A stretch of 64,000 nucleotides of DNA from Bradyrhizobium sp. OK095 (GTDB taxonomy: Bacteria; Pseudomonadota; Alphaproteobacteria; Rhizobiales; Xanthobacteraceae). The translations under genes were made by a program, and so were the position numbers. The notes beneath the pieces are model-generated. The model was given only the letters and a program-made list of their open reading frames with translations. It had not been told where the DNA came from and did no database searches. Numbering within the stretch: the first letter of the stretch is position 1; every line of letters begins with the position of its first letter. Location of the stretch: contig NZ_FOBX01000003.1 of the NCBI RefSeq assembly GCF_900109945.1, positions 434,001-498,000 on the forward strand. Reading direction: 5' to 3'. This document shows positions 32,281 through 42,044 of this stretch, piece by piece.

Positions 32281-33215
32281 CAGCGGTTGCGGTATTCGAT
32301 CATCGCCGCCTTGCGGAGCTCTTCGAGATAGGTCTTCTGGGTCTTCTCGTACTTCTCCTGATACATCTTCTCGCGGACCTCGCGCTTCTTCGGCGTGTCG
32401 ATCATGGTCGGCTTACGCGCGCACAGCACCACCATCTCGATGCCCGCCTTGGTCACCTCAGGCGCGGTCAGATGGCCGATCGGCAAGTCGTCGAGCACCT
32501 TGCGGAGCGCCTCGGGCAGCTCCGCCGTGGTCTTGGTGACGCTCTCGCGGATGGTGGCGTTCGGCGTCGAGCGGAACAGCGAATTGGCTTCCTCGCAGCT
32601 CCCGACGCGCGAGCGATATTGCTCGGCTTCCTTCATGCGCGTCTCCTGGAAGGCCGGGGACGAACCGCGCGGCACGATCAGCACGATCGGCTGCATCTTG
32701 TATTCGGTGCCCTCGATCTGGAGCTTGTCGCCGTTCTGGGCCTGCACCGCCTGCGCGACGTCGCGCTCGCCGACCATCAGCTTCTCCTTGTAGCGGCCGC
32801 GCACGAGACTGGTCCAGACCATCTCGGACTTCATGCGGCCCTTCAGCGTCTCGGGGCGGACGCCTTTCGATTCCAGCGACTTGGTGAGCTGGTCCGGGGT
32901 GAGGCGCATGCGCTGTGCCATGCCCTCGTAGGAGCCGTTGATGTCGGAGACACCGGGGTCGACGCCATACTTCTTGCCCTCCTTCATCTTGATCTTGTCT
33001 TCGATCAGCTCGTTGATGACGTCCTGCCGGGCCGGGACCTTCTGCGTCGTCAGCTGGTCGAGCTTGGAGCGCTGCTCGATGTCGAAATCGGTGATCGGAT
33101 CGCCGTTGACCATGACGACGATGTTCTGCGCGCGCGACGGCGCGGGCAGACCGGTCAGGATCAGTCCGGCACCGAAGGCGAGGAGAAGGCGGAAGACAGG
33201 CAATGGGGTCGTCAT
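32280..33215 (-). CDS. surA: Periplasmic SurA-like chaperone/peptidyl-prolyl isomerase
   Basis: Outer-membrane protein chaperone, about 311 residues. Signal peptide P-V-F-R-L-L-L-A-F-G-A-G-L-I-L with cleavage near S-R-A-Q. The N-terminal SurA domain (V-N-G-D-P-I-T-D-F-D-I-E-Q-R, then D-V-I-N-E-L-I-E-D-K-I-K) is clear; the later isomerase region is divergent. I chose ATG 33215 because it gives a compact signal peptide; ATG 33233 is possible. Context with lptD, its main client in E. coli, supports the call. Confidence 0.88.
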   Translation of the reverse strand: MTTPLPVFRLLLAFGAGLILTGLPAPSRAQNIVVMVNGDPITDFDIEQRSKLDQLTTQKVPARQDVINELIEDKIKMKEGKKYGVDPGVSDINGSYEGMAQRMRLTPDQLTKSLESKGVRPETLKGRMKSEMVWTSLVRGRYKEKLMVGERDVAQAVQAQNGDKLQIEGTEYKMQPIVLIVPRGSSPAFQETRMKEAEQYRSRVGSCEEANSLFRSTPNATIRESVTKTTAELPEALRKVLDDLPIGHLTAPEVTKAGIEMVVLCARKPTMIDTPKKREVREKMYQEKYEKTQKTYLEELRKAAMIEYRNR

Positions 33216-33285
33216 GATTGTTGTCGCTCGCATGTCAGCCGGATGAGCTCGTGATCGGGAGCGCCGGGCCGTCACTTCAAATGGT

Positions 33286-35769
33286 TCACTGCAGGCCGGA
33301 AGTGCTTGACCCCGTCGAGGTCGCCAGCGTGCGCAGGCCGATCTGGAACATGAACGCGTGGCTCAGCGTGGGCGGTATCGAGCCGGCTGAGTAGCTATAC
33401 GAAGTTACATAGTTCGCCGCCAGTACGAAGCAATCGTCGACATAGCCTGCACCGACCACATACTGGTTGATCTTGTTGGCCTCGAGGTCCCACCGCGCCG
33501 AGCCCGTCACCACCCAGTTGGTCGCGACCTTCAGCGAGCCCGACGTCAAAATGCCCTCGCGGCGCGTCAGATAGCCGAGTTCCGGCTGCGCCGCGTAATT
33601 GCCGTACATCATGCTGATCGACCAGCGATTGAAGTTGGCGCGGCCTTCGGCCTCGAAGCGCTGGATGTTCCAGGTCTGCTCGTCCATGCGGGAGCGGACG
33701 CTGAACGTGTAGGTGCTGTTGGGCGAGTAGGCGACGCTCGCGACGTAGTCGGAGCGCGGCTTCTGCAGGCCGGAATCGACGCCGGTATTGATGGTATCCT
33801 GGACCGCAAAGGAGTTCATGCCGAACAGCTGGTAGGACTGCCCGAACAGCGTCTTGACGGCGCCGCCCTTGTCGAATTGCGTGGTGGCCTGCACGCCCAC
33901 ATTGGCGCGGCCGCCGCCCTCGACGCGGTCGTAACCGGAGAACTTGTCGACACTGAACAGGTTCGAGGTGTCGAACACCAGGCTCTGAGCGTCCTCGTTC
34001 GGCAACTTGCCGGCATAGGTCTCGTTCGGCCGGATGATGATCTGCGCGATCGGTTCGATGGTGGTCGAACCCCACGGCTGAACGTTGATGAAGGGATAGC
34101 GGTATTCGAGGCCGACGGTCGGCATCAGGCGCAGCGCCTGGGTGTCGCCGACGGGCAAATAGTTCGACACGCCCGGCTGGTTGGAGACCGAGGCGTTGAT
34201 CGCGTCGGCGCGGACGATGGCGAACGGCGTCCAGATCTCACCGAACGGGTCGGTGAAGGACTTGCGCCACTGCGCTTCGGCCGTGAGGCGGGTGTAGGTG
34301 CCGGGAACGCCGCGCAACAGGCACTGCGACGGTGTGCGGGCGAGCGGATCGGCCGACGTCGTCGTGCACAGGCTGCTGGTGTTGGCGACCGTCGTGATCG
34401 GATCAAAGACGGCGTCGTTGCGGGTCAAATTGACGAAGTTCGTCTTGTAGGAGAACTCCCCGCCGAACACCGGATAATTGAGCACGTTCGAGTAGTCGAT
34501 CACGGGATAGACGACCGGGACCTGCTGCTGGTTGCCCGAGAAGCTCAGCCAGTACATCGTGCGCGCGTCGAAGAAGCTGCGATTGCCGACGCCGGTCAGA
34601 TAGAGCTGCGAGATCGCGTCGGTCGGCAGGTTCAGGAACGAGCCGAGCGGATCGCGATAGGCCGACAGGCGATAGTCCGACATGAAATAATAGTCGGAGA
34701 GCACGACGCCGTCCCAGCCCCAGACCCATTTGTCGTTCAGTGCGAACTGGCCCTTGGTCTCGACGCCGCCGCGGAACTGGCGGTCGCCCGGCAGGCCGGC
34801 GAACTTGTCGGGGTTGAGCTGGTCGATGCCGTAGACGCGGATCTGATAGGCGCCGTCCATCAGGCGCTGGCGGAACTCGGCCTGGAACAGCACGCCCTGC
34901 TTGGAGGTGATGCGCGGGCTGAAGGTCGCGTCCATGTCGGGCGCGATCGCCCAGTAGAACGGGACTTCGATGCCGTAGCCGAATGCGGTGTAGGAGGTGA
35001 AGCCCGGCATCAGGAAGCCGGTCTTGCGCTTCACGGTCGGATCGGGCGTCGAGAAATACGGCATGTAGGCGATCGGCACGCCGAAGAACTCGAGCTGCGC
35101 CGTCTCGAAATACAGCATCTTCTCCTGCTGGTCGTGGATGATGCGGGCACCCTTGACCTGCCAGAGAGGCGGCTTCTTCGGATCGTCCTTACACGGTGCG
35201 CAGGCCGTGTAGACGCCGTTCTCGAACACCGTGTAATTGCCGCTGGAGCGGTCGGCGCGGCTCGCGGCCATGCGGGTCTGGTCGGCGGTGTCCACGCGCA
35301 GCGAATCGACGAAACCATCGCGGTAGTCGTCCGACAGATCCAGGATCTCGGCATAGGTGATCTTGCCGTCGGCATCCGTCATGCGGATGTTGCCTTCGGC
35401 ATGCAGCCGCTTGGTCTTCTGGTCGTAGATGACCTTGTCGGCCTCGACGCTGGTGCCGTTATAGAACAGCTGGACGTTACCGACCGCGGAGACGCGCGAA
35501 TTGTTGTAGTCGTAATCGACCTCGGTCGCCTGAACCAGCATCTGGTTGTCGTTGGCGGCCTTCGGCGGCGTCGGGCGCGGCGGTCGCGGATTGTAGGTGA
35601 AGCTCTGGGCGGAGGCGGGGGCGACGAGGGCTGCATCCATCAGCCCGCCGAGCGATGCCATTGCGGCAACGGCCAGCAGGAGCTTGCGAATAGACAAGCC
35701 GAATCCGTTCGCGCGCATCACAATGCGGCGCGCCAAACGAGACACGTGTCCTCGATGGACGGCAGTCAC
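33286..35769 (-). CDS. lptD: LPS-assembly outer-membrane protein LptD
   Basis: Outer-membrane translocon that inserts lipopolysaccharide in the outer leaflet. After a signal peptide (K-L-L-L-A-V-A-A-M-A-S-L-G-G, cleavage near A-S-A-Q) comes an LptA-like jellyroll (residues ~100-200, V-D-Y-D-Y-N-N-S-R-V-S-A-V-G-N-V-Q-L) and a large beta-barrel domain from P-Y-F-S-T-P-D onward. Start uncertain: GTG at 35769 overlaps the lptG stop by one base (TAGTG) and would couple translation, giving 827 residues; ATG 35718 would give a shorter signal peptide. Confidence 0.94.
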   Translation of the reverse strand: MTAVHRGHVSRLARRIVMRANGFGLSIRKLLLAVAAMASLGGLMDAALVAPASAQSFTYNPRPPRPTPPKAANDNQMLVQATEVDYDYNNSRVSAVGNVQLFYNGTSVEADKVIYDQKTKRLHAEGNIRMTDADGKITYAEILDLSDDYRDGFVDSLRVDTADQTRMAASRADRSSGNYTVFENGVYTACAPCKDDPKKPPLWQVKGARIIHDQQEKMLYFETAQLEFFGVPIAYMPYFSTPDPTVKRKTGFLMPGFTSYTAFGYGIEVPFYWAIAPDMDATFSPRITSKQGVLFQAEFRQRLMDGAYQIRVYGIDQLNPDKFAGLPGDRQFRGGVETKGQFALNDKWVWGWDGVVLSDYYFMSDYRLSAYRDPLGSFLNLPTDAISQLYLTGVGNRSFFDARTMYWLSFSGNQQQVPVVYPVIDYSNVLNYPVFGGEFSYKTNFVNLTRNDAVFDPITTVANTSSLCTTTSADPLARTPSQCLLRGVPGTYTRLTAEAQWRKSFTDPFGEIWTPFAIVRADAINASVSNQPGVSNYLPVGDTQALRLMPTVGLEYRYPFINVQPWGSTTIEPIAQIIIRPNETYAGKLPNEDAQSLVFDTSNLFSVDKFSGYDRVEGGGRANVGVQATTQFDKGGAVKTLFGQSYQLFGMNSFAVQDTINTGVDSGLQKPRSDYVASVAYSPNSTYTFSVRSRMDEQTWNIQRFEAEGRANFNRWSISMMYGNYAAQPELGYLTRREGILTSGSLKVATNWVVTGSARWDLEANKINQYVVGAGYVDDCFVLAANYVTSYSYSAGSIPPTLSHAFMFQIGLRTLATSTGSSTSGLQ

Positions 35770-36866
35770 TAACCGTCCTCCTGGTACAACAAGGCCAAAA
35801 AGCCGGTGAGGCCACCCACCACCACGGGCAACCACGCCGCAGCGATCGGATGCATCAACTCAGCCTTGCTCAAGTCTTCAGTCACTTTCGACAAAACGTA
35901 GAGCAGAAAGCCTGCACCCACGCCACTCAAAACCATCTTCTGCACGCCGCCCATCCGGAAGAAACGCAACGACACAGAAGCCGCAAGCATCACCATGGCG
36001 GCGAGCAAAAACGGCTGCGCCAACAGCTTGTGATACTGGAGTCGATAGCCGGCTGTCGCGAAGCCCGAGCTTTCGGACGAGCGGATGTAGCTCGGTAGTT
36101 GCCAAAAGGACACAGTCTCGGGTGTGGAAAAGCTGTTGCGGACCTGGGCCTCGGTCAGCGACGTCGGAATCTCCAACGTGGCCTGATCGACCGGCGGCGA
36201 GTCCAGCGAGTAGCGGCGAACGGTCTTGAACAGCCAATGGCCCGACTCGAGCGTCGCCTCGCGCGCCTCGATCCGCTCCTTGAAGTGCTGCTCTGTGTCA
36301 AACCGGAACAGCGTCATCCCGGTGAGACGAACGCCCTGCTGCTCGCTGCGCGCGGCATTGATGATGGTCTGTCCGTCGCTGGTGACCTGGTTGAGCCAGA
36401 AACCTGAGGCATCCTGGATGCCGCCGCCGGGCGCCGAGCCGAACAACTCGGCCTCCATGCGCTTGGAGAGCTCGCGCAGATTGGCCGACATCGGATTGTA
36501 GGCGACGGTGGCGATCACACCGATCAAGAGCGCGCTGCCGAGCGCCGGCGAGATGAACTGCCAGGCCGAGATGCCGGCGGCGCGCGCCACCACGAGCTCG
36601 AGCCGGCGAGAGAGGGCGAGATAGCAGGTCATGGCGCCGATCAGCATGCAGAACGGCGTCAGCTTCTCCAGCAACTGCGGCACCCGGAACAGCGAGGTCT
36701 CGGCCACCATGATCGCGGACGCCGATGCAAGGCCTGAGGTCTTGCGCACCATCTCGATGTAGTCGACCAGCACCAGCAGCAGGAAGATGCTCGCGAACAC
36801 GCCGAGTGCGGCGACCACGAAGCGGCCGGCGAAATAGCGCCCGAGTGTGTTGGTGAGCATGCTCAT
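35769..36866 (-). CDS. lptG: LPS export permease LptG
   Basis: Inner-membrane subunit of the LptB2FG transporter that extracts lipopolysaccharide; 365 residues. Six helices flank a periplasmic beta-jellyroll domain (about residues 105-265). L-T-P-F-C-M-L-I-G-A near residue 70 and L-V-V-A-R-A-A-G-I-S are typical coupling-helix sequence. ATG 36866 overlaps the lptF stop in ATGA, fixing the start. The ATPase LptB is elsewhere. Confidence 0.95.
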   Translation of the reverse strand: MSMLTNTLGRYFAGRFVVAALGVFASIFLLLVLVDYIEMVRKTSGLASASAIMVAETSLFRVPQLLEKLTPFCMLIGAMTCYLALSRRLELVVARAAGISAWQFISPALGSALLIGVIATVAYNPMSANLRELSKRMEAELFGSAPGGGIQDASGFWLNQVTSDGQTIINAARSEQQGVRLTGMTLFRFDTEQHFKERIEAREATLESGHWLFKTVRRYSLDSPPVDQATLEIPTSLTEAQVRNSFSTPETVSFWQLPSYIRSSESSGFATAGYRLQYHKLLAQPFLLAAMVMLAASVSLRFFRMGGVQKMVLSGVGAGFLLYVLSKVTEDLSKAELMHPIAAAWLPVVVGGLTGFLALLYQEDG

Positions 36867-38032
36867 GCGGCGGCCGGCCGTCCGAACAGCCGCGCGATGC
36901 GCGCGTTCGATTTGTTGATGGCCTCCATCAGGCCGGCGGGCGGCTCGACCACGACGCCGCCGATGATCATCCACAGCCCGACGCCGATGCCACCGAAAAC
37001 CATCGCGTATTGGACCAGCACCGGGCCCTGCGATTTCACCGCCATCACCGAGCAGGCGAAGCCGGCCATGCGCAGGCCGAACACTGCGATGATTGAGCCG
37101 CCGATCGAGAAATTGCGGCTCTGGCGGGTGGTGCGCGGCGCGCCGAGGAAGGCAAAGGTCAGCACGGCAAACGCGAAGGGATAGATCGGCGCCAGCAGGC
37201 TGTCATGCAGGGCCGAGCGGAACTGCCCCGGAATCTGCTTGTAGACCGGGTCGTCCTCGGTGGGTGAGAACAGCTCCCAGAGATAGCGCTCGCGAATGCC
37301 GAGGGTGACGTCATGGCCCTGGTTGCCGAATTTCGACATGTCGAAGCCGTAGCGGCCGAACGCCACCAGCGCGGGATCGCGTTTGCCGGCCTCGAAGCGC
37401 TGGAGGTTGCCGTCCTTCAGCACCAGGAACGAGCCGTTCTCGTTCTTCACGACCTCGCCCTGCTCGGCGACGATCGAGACGCGCTCGTTCGGATCGCGGC
37501 GGTCGTCGATGAAGATGCCGGCGAGAATGCCGCCGGGCTGGCGCTCGCGGATGCGGATCGTGAGATTCTTGTCGAGCTGGGCGAAACGGCCGGGCTGGAG
37601 GATGTTGGTGAGCACGTCGGCGGTGATCTCGGCGTCCCATTGCTTGATCCGCCGCATGCCGTCGGGCGCCAGATACGCCGCGATGAAGGCGACCAGCGCC
37701 GCCACGACGCAGGTGGCGTAGAAGAACGGATAGAACAGCCGGAACGGCGAGAAGCCGGCGGCATTCATCACGATGATCTCGGAATCGGTCGCGAGCTTGT
37801 TCAGCGTGTGCGAGATCGCGATCATCAGCGCGATCGGCGAGATGATCAGGACGAGCGCGGGCACGACGAGGCTGGTGATGCCGAGGAAGGTCAGGATGGT
37901 TTGACCCTGGCTCGTCATCAGGTCGATGCCGCGCAACGCCTGCGTAATCCAGATCACGCCGGTGAGGCTGACCAGGACGAGCGCAAACGACGCCAGCGTC
38001 GTGCGGAAGATATACTTATCGATCGACCCCAT
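36863..38032 (-). CDS. lptF: LPS export permease LptF
   Basis: Partner of LptG, 389 residues, same topology: three N-terminal helices, a periplasmic domain (about residues 130-270, with I-F-I-D-D-R-R-D and V-L-K-D-G-N-L-Q-R-F), and three C-terminal helices. M-G-S-I-D-K-Y-I-F-R-T-T at the start is a clear LptF signature. Heads the six-gene operon running to ksgA. Divergent from pepA. Confidence 0.95.
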   Translation of the reverse strand: MGSIDKYIFRTTLASFALVLVSLTGVIWITQALRGIDLMTSQGQTILTFLGITSLVVPALVLIISPIALMIAISHTLNKLATDSEIIVMNAAGFSPFRLFYPFFYATCVVAALVAFIAAYLAPDGMRRIKQWDAEITADVLTNILQPGRFAQLDKNLTIRIRERQPGGILAGIFIDDRRDPNERVSIVAEQGEVVKNENGSFLVLKDGNLQRFEAGKRDPALVAFGRYGFDMSKFGNQGHDVTLGIRERYLWELFSPTEDDPVYKQIPGQFRSALHDSLLAPIYPFAFAVLTFAFLGAPRTTRQSRNFSIGGSIIAVFGLRMAGFACSVMAVKSQGPVLVQYAMVFGGIGVGLWMIIGGVVVEPPAGLMEAINKSNARIARLFGRPAAA

Positions 38033-38374
38033 GCGCTACCGCACGAATCCCCAACCAAGACCCCAATGCAGGCCGGAAGTCTGGCTGCCCAACCAATCCC
38101 CGATCAGGAGATCCCCAAGGTCGGCCAACCGCCTCTTCCGCTTGCTTACTTTCTCACTACCATCCCTTTGATCCGTCAACAAAATGGCTGCCCCGTGGCG
38201 CCCTCAACATATGGTTAATATTTCCCTCGTTGTGGCCTGGCGGCCACGGGGGCGCTTGGCATCTGCCGCGCCGGTGGCCCATAGTGGGGAAAGTCCAGTG
38301 AATCGTCATTCAGCTCCGGCCCGTGGCCGAGGCCAAGGTGTGGCGAAAAGCAATATGTTTTGAAGGAGTTATCC
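38033..38374. other. Divergent lptF / pepA promoter region
   Basis: 342 bases with promoters expected in both directions. An AT-rich island around 38205-38225 (CATATGGTTAATATTTC) stands out and may be a -10 region or a binding site. A GGCC-rich palindromic stretch GTGGCCTGGCGGCCAC lies at 38232-38247. No gene seen. Confidence 0.45.
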
Positions 38375-39874
38375 ATGTCCGATGCCATCAAGGTCGGCTT
38401 CGTCCCGTTGTCATCAGCCGCCCGTGGCATCCTCGTGGTGTTCTGCGACGACGGTTTGAAGCTGGGCCCGGCGACGGCCAAGGCGCTCGGCGGCGCCGTC
38501 GACCTTGTGAAGCGGGCGGCCTCCGCCGCCGGCTTCAAAGGTAAAAGCGGCGCGGCGCTGGACATCCTCGCGCCGGAGGGGGTGAAGGCCACCCGCCTGG
38601 TCGTGATTGGTGCCGGCAAGGCGGCCAGCCTGAAGGGGAACGACTTCCTCAAATTCGGCGGCGTGGCGGCGAGCAAGCTCACCGCAGCGGCCGCCGCCAT
38701 GACCATCATGGCGGAACTGCCAAACGGAGCCATGACGAGCGAGCAGGCGGTCGCGATTGCCTCGGGCCTGCGGCTGCGCGTCTACAAGTTCGACCGCTAC
38801 AAGACGAAAAAGAAGGACGGCGAGGAGGGCGGCTTGCGTGCCGACGTCTCCCTTGCGGTCGGCGATGCCGCTGCCGCGAAGAAGGCGTTCGTCTCGGCTG
38901 GTGCGATCGTCGATGGCGTGATCATCGCACGCGACCTCGTCAACGAGCCGCCGAACGTGCTGTTCCCCGAGGAATTCGCGCGCCGCGCCAGTCAGCTGCG
39001 CAAGCTCGGCGTCAAGGTCGAGGTGCTCGACGTCAAGGCGATGGACAAGCTCGGCATGGGCGCGCTGCTCGGTGTCGGCCAAGGCTCGGTGCGGCCGAGC
39101 CGCACCGTGATCATGCGCTGGGACGGCGGCAAGAAGGGCGAGGCGCCGGTCGCTTTCGTCGGCAAGGGCGTCTGCTTCGATACTGGCGGCATCTCGATCA
39201 AGCCGGCCGGCAGCATGGAGGACATGAAGGGCGACATGGGCGGGGCGGCCTGCGTCGTCGGCCTCATGCATGCGCTTGCCGCGCGTAAAGCCAAAGCCAA
39301 TGTGGTCGGCGCTATCGGCCTCGTCGAGAACATGCCCGACGGCAATGCGCAGCGGCCGGGTGATATCGTCACCTCGATGTCCGGCCAGACCATCGAGATC
39401 ATCAACACCGACGCCGAAGGCCGCCTCGTGCTGGCCGACGTGCTCTGGTATGTCGCGAAAAAGACCAAGCCGAAATTCATGGTGGACCTGGCGACGCTGA
39501 CCGGCGCGATCATGGTCGCGCTCGGCACCGATCATGCCGGCATGTTCTCCAACAATGACGAACTCGCCGACCGGCTGCTCGCGGCCGGCATCGAGAGCGG
39601 GGAGAAGGTCTGGCGCATGCCGCTCGGCCCCGAATACGACAAGCTGATCGATTCCCAGTTCGCCGACATGAAGAACACCGGCGGCCGTCACGGCGGCTCG
39701 ATCACCGCGGCGCAATTCCTCCAGCGCTTTGTCGACGGCACGCCCTGGGCGCATCTCGACATCGCCGGCACCGCGATGGGCGCACCGAAGACCGACATCA
39801 ACCAGAGCTGGGCCAGCGGCTATGGCGTCCGTTTGCTCGACCGCCTGGTCGCCGACCATTACGAGCGCAAATGA
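38375..39874 (+). CDS. pepA: Leucyl aminopeptidase
   Basis: M17 cytosol aminopeptidase, two-metal enzyme removing N-terminal residues; 499 residues. The metal and active-site signatures are intact: D-T-G-G-I-S-I-K-P near residue 268 and N-T-D-A-E-G-R-L near residue 347. AAGGAG lies 6 bases before ATG 38375, which decides the start over a TTG five codons upstream. Followed after 6 bases by holC, a typical proteobacterial pair. Confidence 0.96.
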   Translation: MSDAIKVGFVPLSSAARGILVVFCDDGLKLGPATAKALGGAVDLVKRAASAAGFKGKSGAALDILAPEGVKATRLVVIGAGKAASLKGNDFLKFGGVAASKLTAAAAAMTIMAELPNGAMTSEQAVAIASGLRLRVYKFDRYKTKKKDGEEGGLRADVSLAVGDAAAAKKAFVSAGAIVDGVIIARDLVNEPPNVLFPEEFARRASQLRKLGVKVEVLDVKAMDKLGMGALLGVGQGSVRPSRTVIMRWDGGKKGEAPVAFVGKGVCFDTGGISIKPAGSMEDMKGDMGGAACVVGLMHALAARKAKANVVGAIGLVENMPDGNAQRPGDIVTSMSGQTIEIINTDAEGRLVLADVLWYVAKKTKPKFMVDLATLTGAIMVALGTDHAGMFSNNDELADRLLAAGIESGEKVWRMPLGPEYDKLIDSQFADMKNTGGRHGGSITAAQFLQRFVDGTPWAHLDIAGTAMGAPKTDINQSWASGYGVRLLDRLVADHYERK

Positions 39875-39880
39875 CCCAAA

Positions 39881-40333
39881 ATGACTGAAGTGCTATTCTA
39901 CCATCTGCAAAACATGACGGTGGAGAACGTGTTGCCGCCGCTTCTCGAGAAATCGCTCGAGCGCGGCTGGCGCGTCGTGGTGCAGTCGACGTCGGAGGAG
40001 CGCGCCGACGCGCTCGACGCGCATTTATGGACCTATCGCGACGATTCCTTCCTGCCGCATGCGACATGGCGGGTGAACGATGCCGCCGATCAGCCGATCG
40101 TGCTGGCGATCGAGGAGGGCAATCCCAACGGCGCCAATGTCCGTTTCCTGGTCGACAGCGCCGTGCTGCCGCAGGACGCGCAGGGCTATGAGCGCATGGT
40201 GCTGCTGTTCAACGGCGACGATCCGGACGCGCTCGATTTGGCCCGCAGCGCCTGGACGGATTGCAAGGCGCGGGGATTTGATGTCACCTATTGGCAGGCC
40301 GACGAACGGGGCCGGTGGCAGAAGCGGAATTAG
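39881..40333 (+). CDS. holC: DNA polymerase III subunit chi
   Basis: Clamp-loader accessory subunit that contacts single-strand binding protein; 150 residues. Family features: E-V-L-F-Y-H-L at the start, W-T-Y-R-D-D-S-F-L-P-H near residue 50, and Y-E-R-M-V-L-L-F-N-G-D-D near residue 108. Directly after pepA, with which it is often co-transcribed in alphaproteobacteria. Confidence 0.94.
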   Translation: MTEVLFYHLQNMTVENVLPPLLEKSLERGWRVVVQSTSEERADALDAHLWTYRDDSFLPHATWRVNDAADQPIVLAIEEGNPNGANVRFLVDSAVLPQDAQGYERMVLLFNGDDPDALDLARSAWTDCKARGFDVTYWQADERGRWQKRN

Positions 40334-40341
40334 CGGTCGTT

Positions 40342-40362
40342 TGCAATTAATGATAATTTGCA
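40342..40362. promoter_or_regulatory. AT-rich palindrome, possible Fur-superfamily box
   Basis: 21-base near-palindrome with arms TGCAA / TTGCA and 8 of 10 pairs complementary around a central G. It sits 99 bases upstream of the lipoprotein gene and stands out as AT-rich. Mur/Fur-type manganese or iron boxes in rhizobia have a similar TGCAA-N-TTGCA shape, but I cannot confirm a match. Confidence 0.35.
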
Positions 40363-40460
40363 CTTTCCGGGCGATCATGGTTTTGGCCACCTTCGTGCCG
40401 CAAAGTGATGTTGGGACAAACGCTTAGGGCCGATCCTTCACGCGGGGAATTTAGTTTATC

Positions 40461-40994
40461 GTGCGACATCAAAAGCTTCCCAGCTCGCTCATAGTTGCGT
40501 TGGCTGCCGTAGCACCGCTGATCGCGGGCTGCTCGGGCGGCACCGATCTGCTGTCCAAGGACGCCCAATGGTTCAATACGCCGAGCCGCCTGTTCATCCG
40601 GAATATCTCGATTGAGTCGCCGCCGCTGACGCCCGAAAGGGCAGTCGGGGCTGAGGATCTGGTGAGCGCCGACGGCGCCTGTCCCGGCATGGCGCCGCCT
40701 CCCGGCCCGGCCGACGCCAATGCATCGACGACCACGCCGGCGCCCGTCGGCGGCACCGTCGCGCTCGGTCACACCGAATGCGACGTGGTGCGCGGCATCG
40801 GCGCGCCCTCGAACGTCAACCTCTCCGGCGATGCCGCCGGTCGCCGCGTCGCCGTGGTGACCTGGACCACCGGTCCGCGCGCGGGCATCTACACGTTCAC
40901 GGCCGGACGCCTGTCCTCGATCGAAGGCACGCCGGAAGCGCCGGTCGTGCCGAAGGCGGTGAAGCCGAAGCCGAAGAAGAAGCCGGCAGCCTAA
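40461..40994 (+). CDS. Lipoprotein of unknown function (intact copy)
   Basis: Protein of 177 residues starting at GTG 40461. Lipoprotein signal peptide with lipobox L-I-A-G-C near residue 23. The mature part has two Cys (G-A-C-P-G, E-C-D-V-V-R) and a conserved C-terminal domain, G-I-G-A-P-S-N-V-N-L-S then V-T-W-T-T-G-P-R-A-G-I-Y-T-F, resembling small SmpA/BamE-like beta folds; the end is Pro/Lys-rich. A 5'-truncated second copy is at 43527-44036. Function unknown. Confidence 0.8.
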   Translation: MRHQKLPSSLIVALAAVAPLIAGCSGGTDLLSKDAQWFNTPSRLFIRNISIESPPLTPERAVGAEDLVSADGACPGMAPPPGPADANASTTTPAPVGGTVALGHTECDVVRGIGAPSNVNLSGDAAGRRVAVVTWTTGPRAGIYTFTAGRLSSIEGTPEAPVVPKAVKPKPKKKPAA

Positions 40995-41004
40995 GGCCTG
41001 CGGG

Positions 41005-41793
41005 TCACGCGACTTTGCGTCCCTTGATCGCCGTCGCCCAGGCGTGAACCGTGATCTCGCCCTTGGCGCTTGCTGGAAGTCTGTCCTGCAGCCGACGCTT
41101 CAATTCGGCTTTCTCCCCATCCGACAGGTTGCCCACGACCCCGCTCGGGCTGCTCACGACCATCGAGAGCCAATAGTCGTCGAAATCCGCAAAGGTGCGC
41201 TCGACGACCAGTTCGCGGGTTTCGACGTCGCGGATGCCGAGTTCTGCCCAGAGCGCCTTCAGCGCCGCGAAACGCGAGATGTCTGCGCTCGGCGGACGCG
41301 CCGACGGCTTCCCCATCGCATCCAGCTCCTCCCACACAGGCTGTGGCGGCGTGCCGCCGCGCATGACGTCCCAGGTGTAGGATGCGATCATGCCGCCGGG
41401 CTTGGTCACGCGGATCATTTCCGAGACGCCCTTGCGCGGATCGGGGACGAAGAACAGCACCAGCGCCATCACGGCGACGTCGAAACGGTTGGCGTCGTAG
41501 GGAAGGGCCATCGCATCGCCAATCGACAGTTCGACCTGCTTTGCCGAGAGCTTTTGGCGCGCCGTCGCGATCTGCGCGTCCGAGGGATCAATCGCGCAAA
41601 CGGACGATGGCGCCGACTTCGCAAGAAGCAGCTCGGTGAACGCGCCGTTGCCGGAGCCGACATCGACCCAGGCCAGTCCGGGGCCAGTCGCCAGCCAGTC
41701 GAGAAAAAGAGTGCCGGCCGAACGGCTCCACGGCGCCATGAAGCGCTCGTAGGCCGCGCCGTCGGTGAATTTAATCGGTTCTGGTGATGACAT
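41005..41793 (-). CDS. SAM-dependent methyltransferase
   Basis: Class I methyltransferase of 262 residues (UbiE/methyltransf_11 type). Motif I W-V-D-V-G-S-G-N-G-A-F near residue 45, acidic C-A-I-D-P-S-D near residue 66, and motif IV/post with G-D-A-M-A-L-P-Y and R-V-T-K-P-G-G. I chose ATG 41793 with AGAGGGAG upstream; a longer frame reads as non-coding. Substrate unknown. Lies between the two lipoprotein copies, convergent with the intact one. Confidence 0.82.
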   Translation of the reverse strand: MSSPEPIKFTDGAAYERFMAPWSRSAGTLFLDWLATGPGLAWVDVGSGNGAFTELLLAKSAPSSVCAIDPSDAQIATARQKLSAKQVELSIGDAMALPYDANRFDVAVMALVLFFVPDPRKGVSEMIRVTKPGGMIASYTWDVMRGGTPPQPVWEELDAMGKPSARPPSADISRFAALKALWAELGIRDVETRELVVERTFADFDDYWLSMVVSSPSGVVGNLSDGEKAELKRRLQDRLPASAKGEITVHAWATAIKGRKVA

Positions 41794-42044
41794 CCGAGAG
41801 CTCCCTCTAATATTCCCCGTTTGAAATTCCCTTCGGCCGAAAAGGCCGGTTGGCGACTGGCCTGCTGAGCCGGACCGTCCGCCGCAAATTCCACAGGCAA
41901 GCTTAGTATCAAATGCGGGAAGCGACACGGACAATTTTCGCGCGGCGGGCGCGGCCATTTTCCGATTTGAAACACAGCCTGCACCTATCAAACGCCGCGC
42001 TTGAGCAGTTACACTGACGGCAATTGAGCTGTTGGGAGCTGGGC

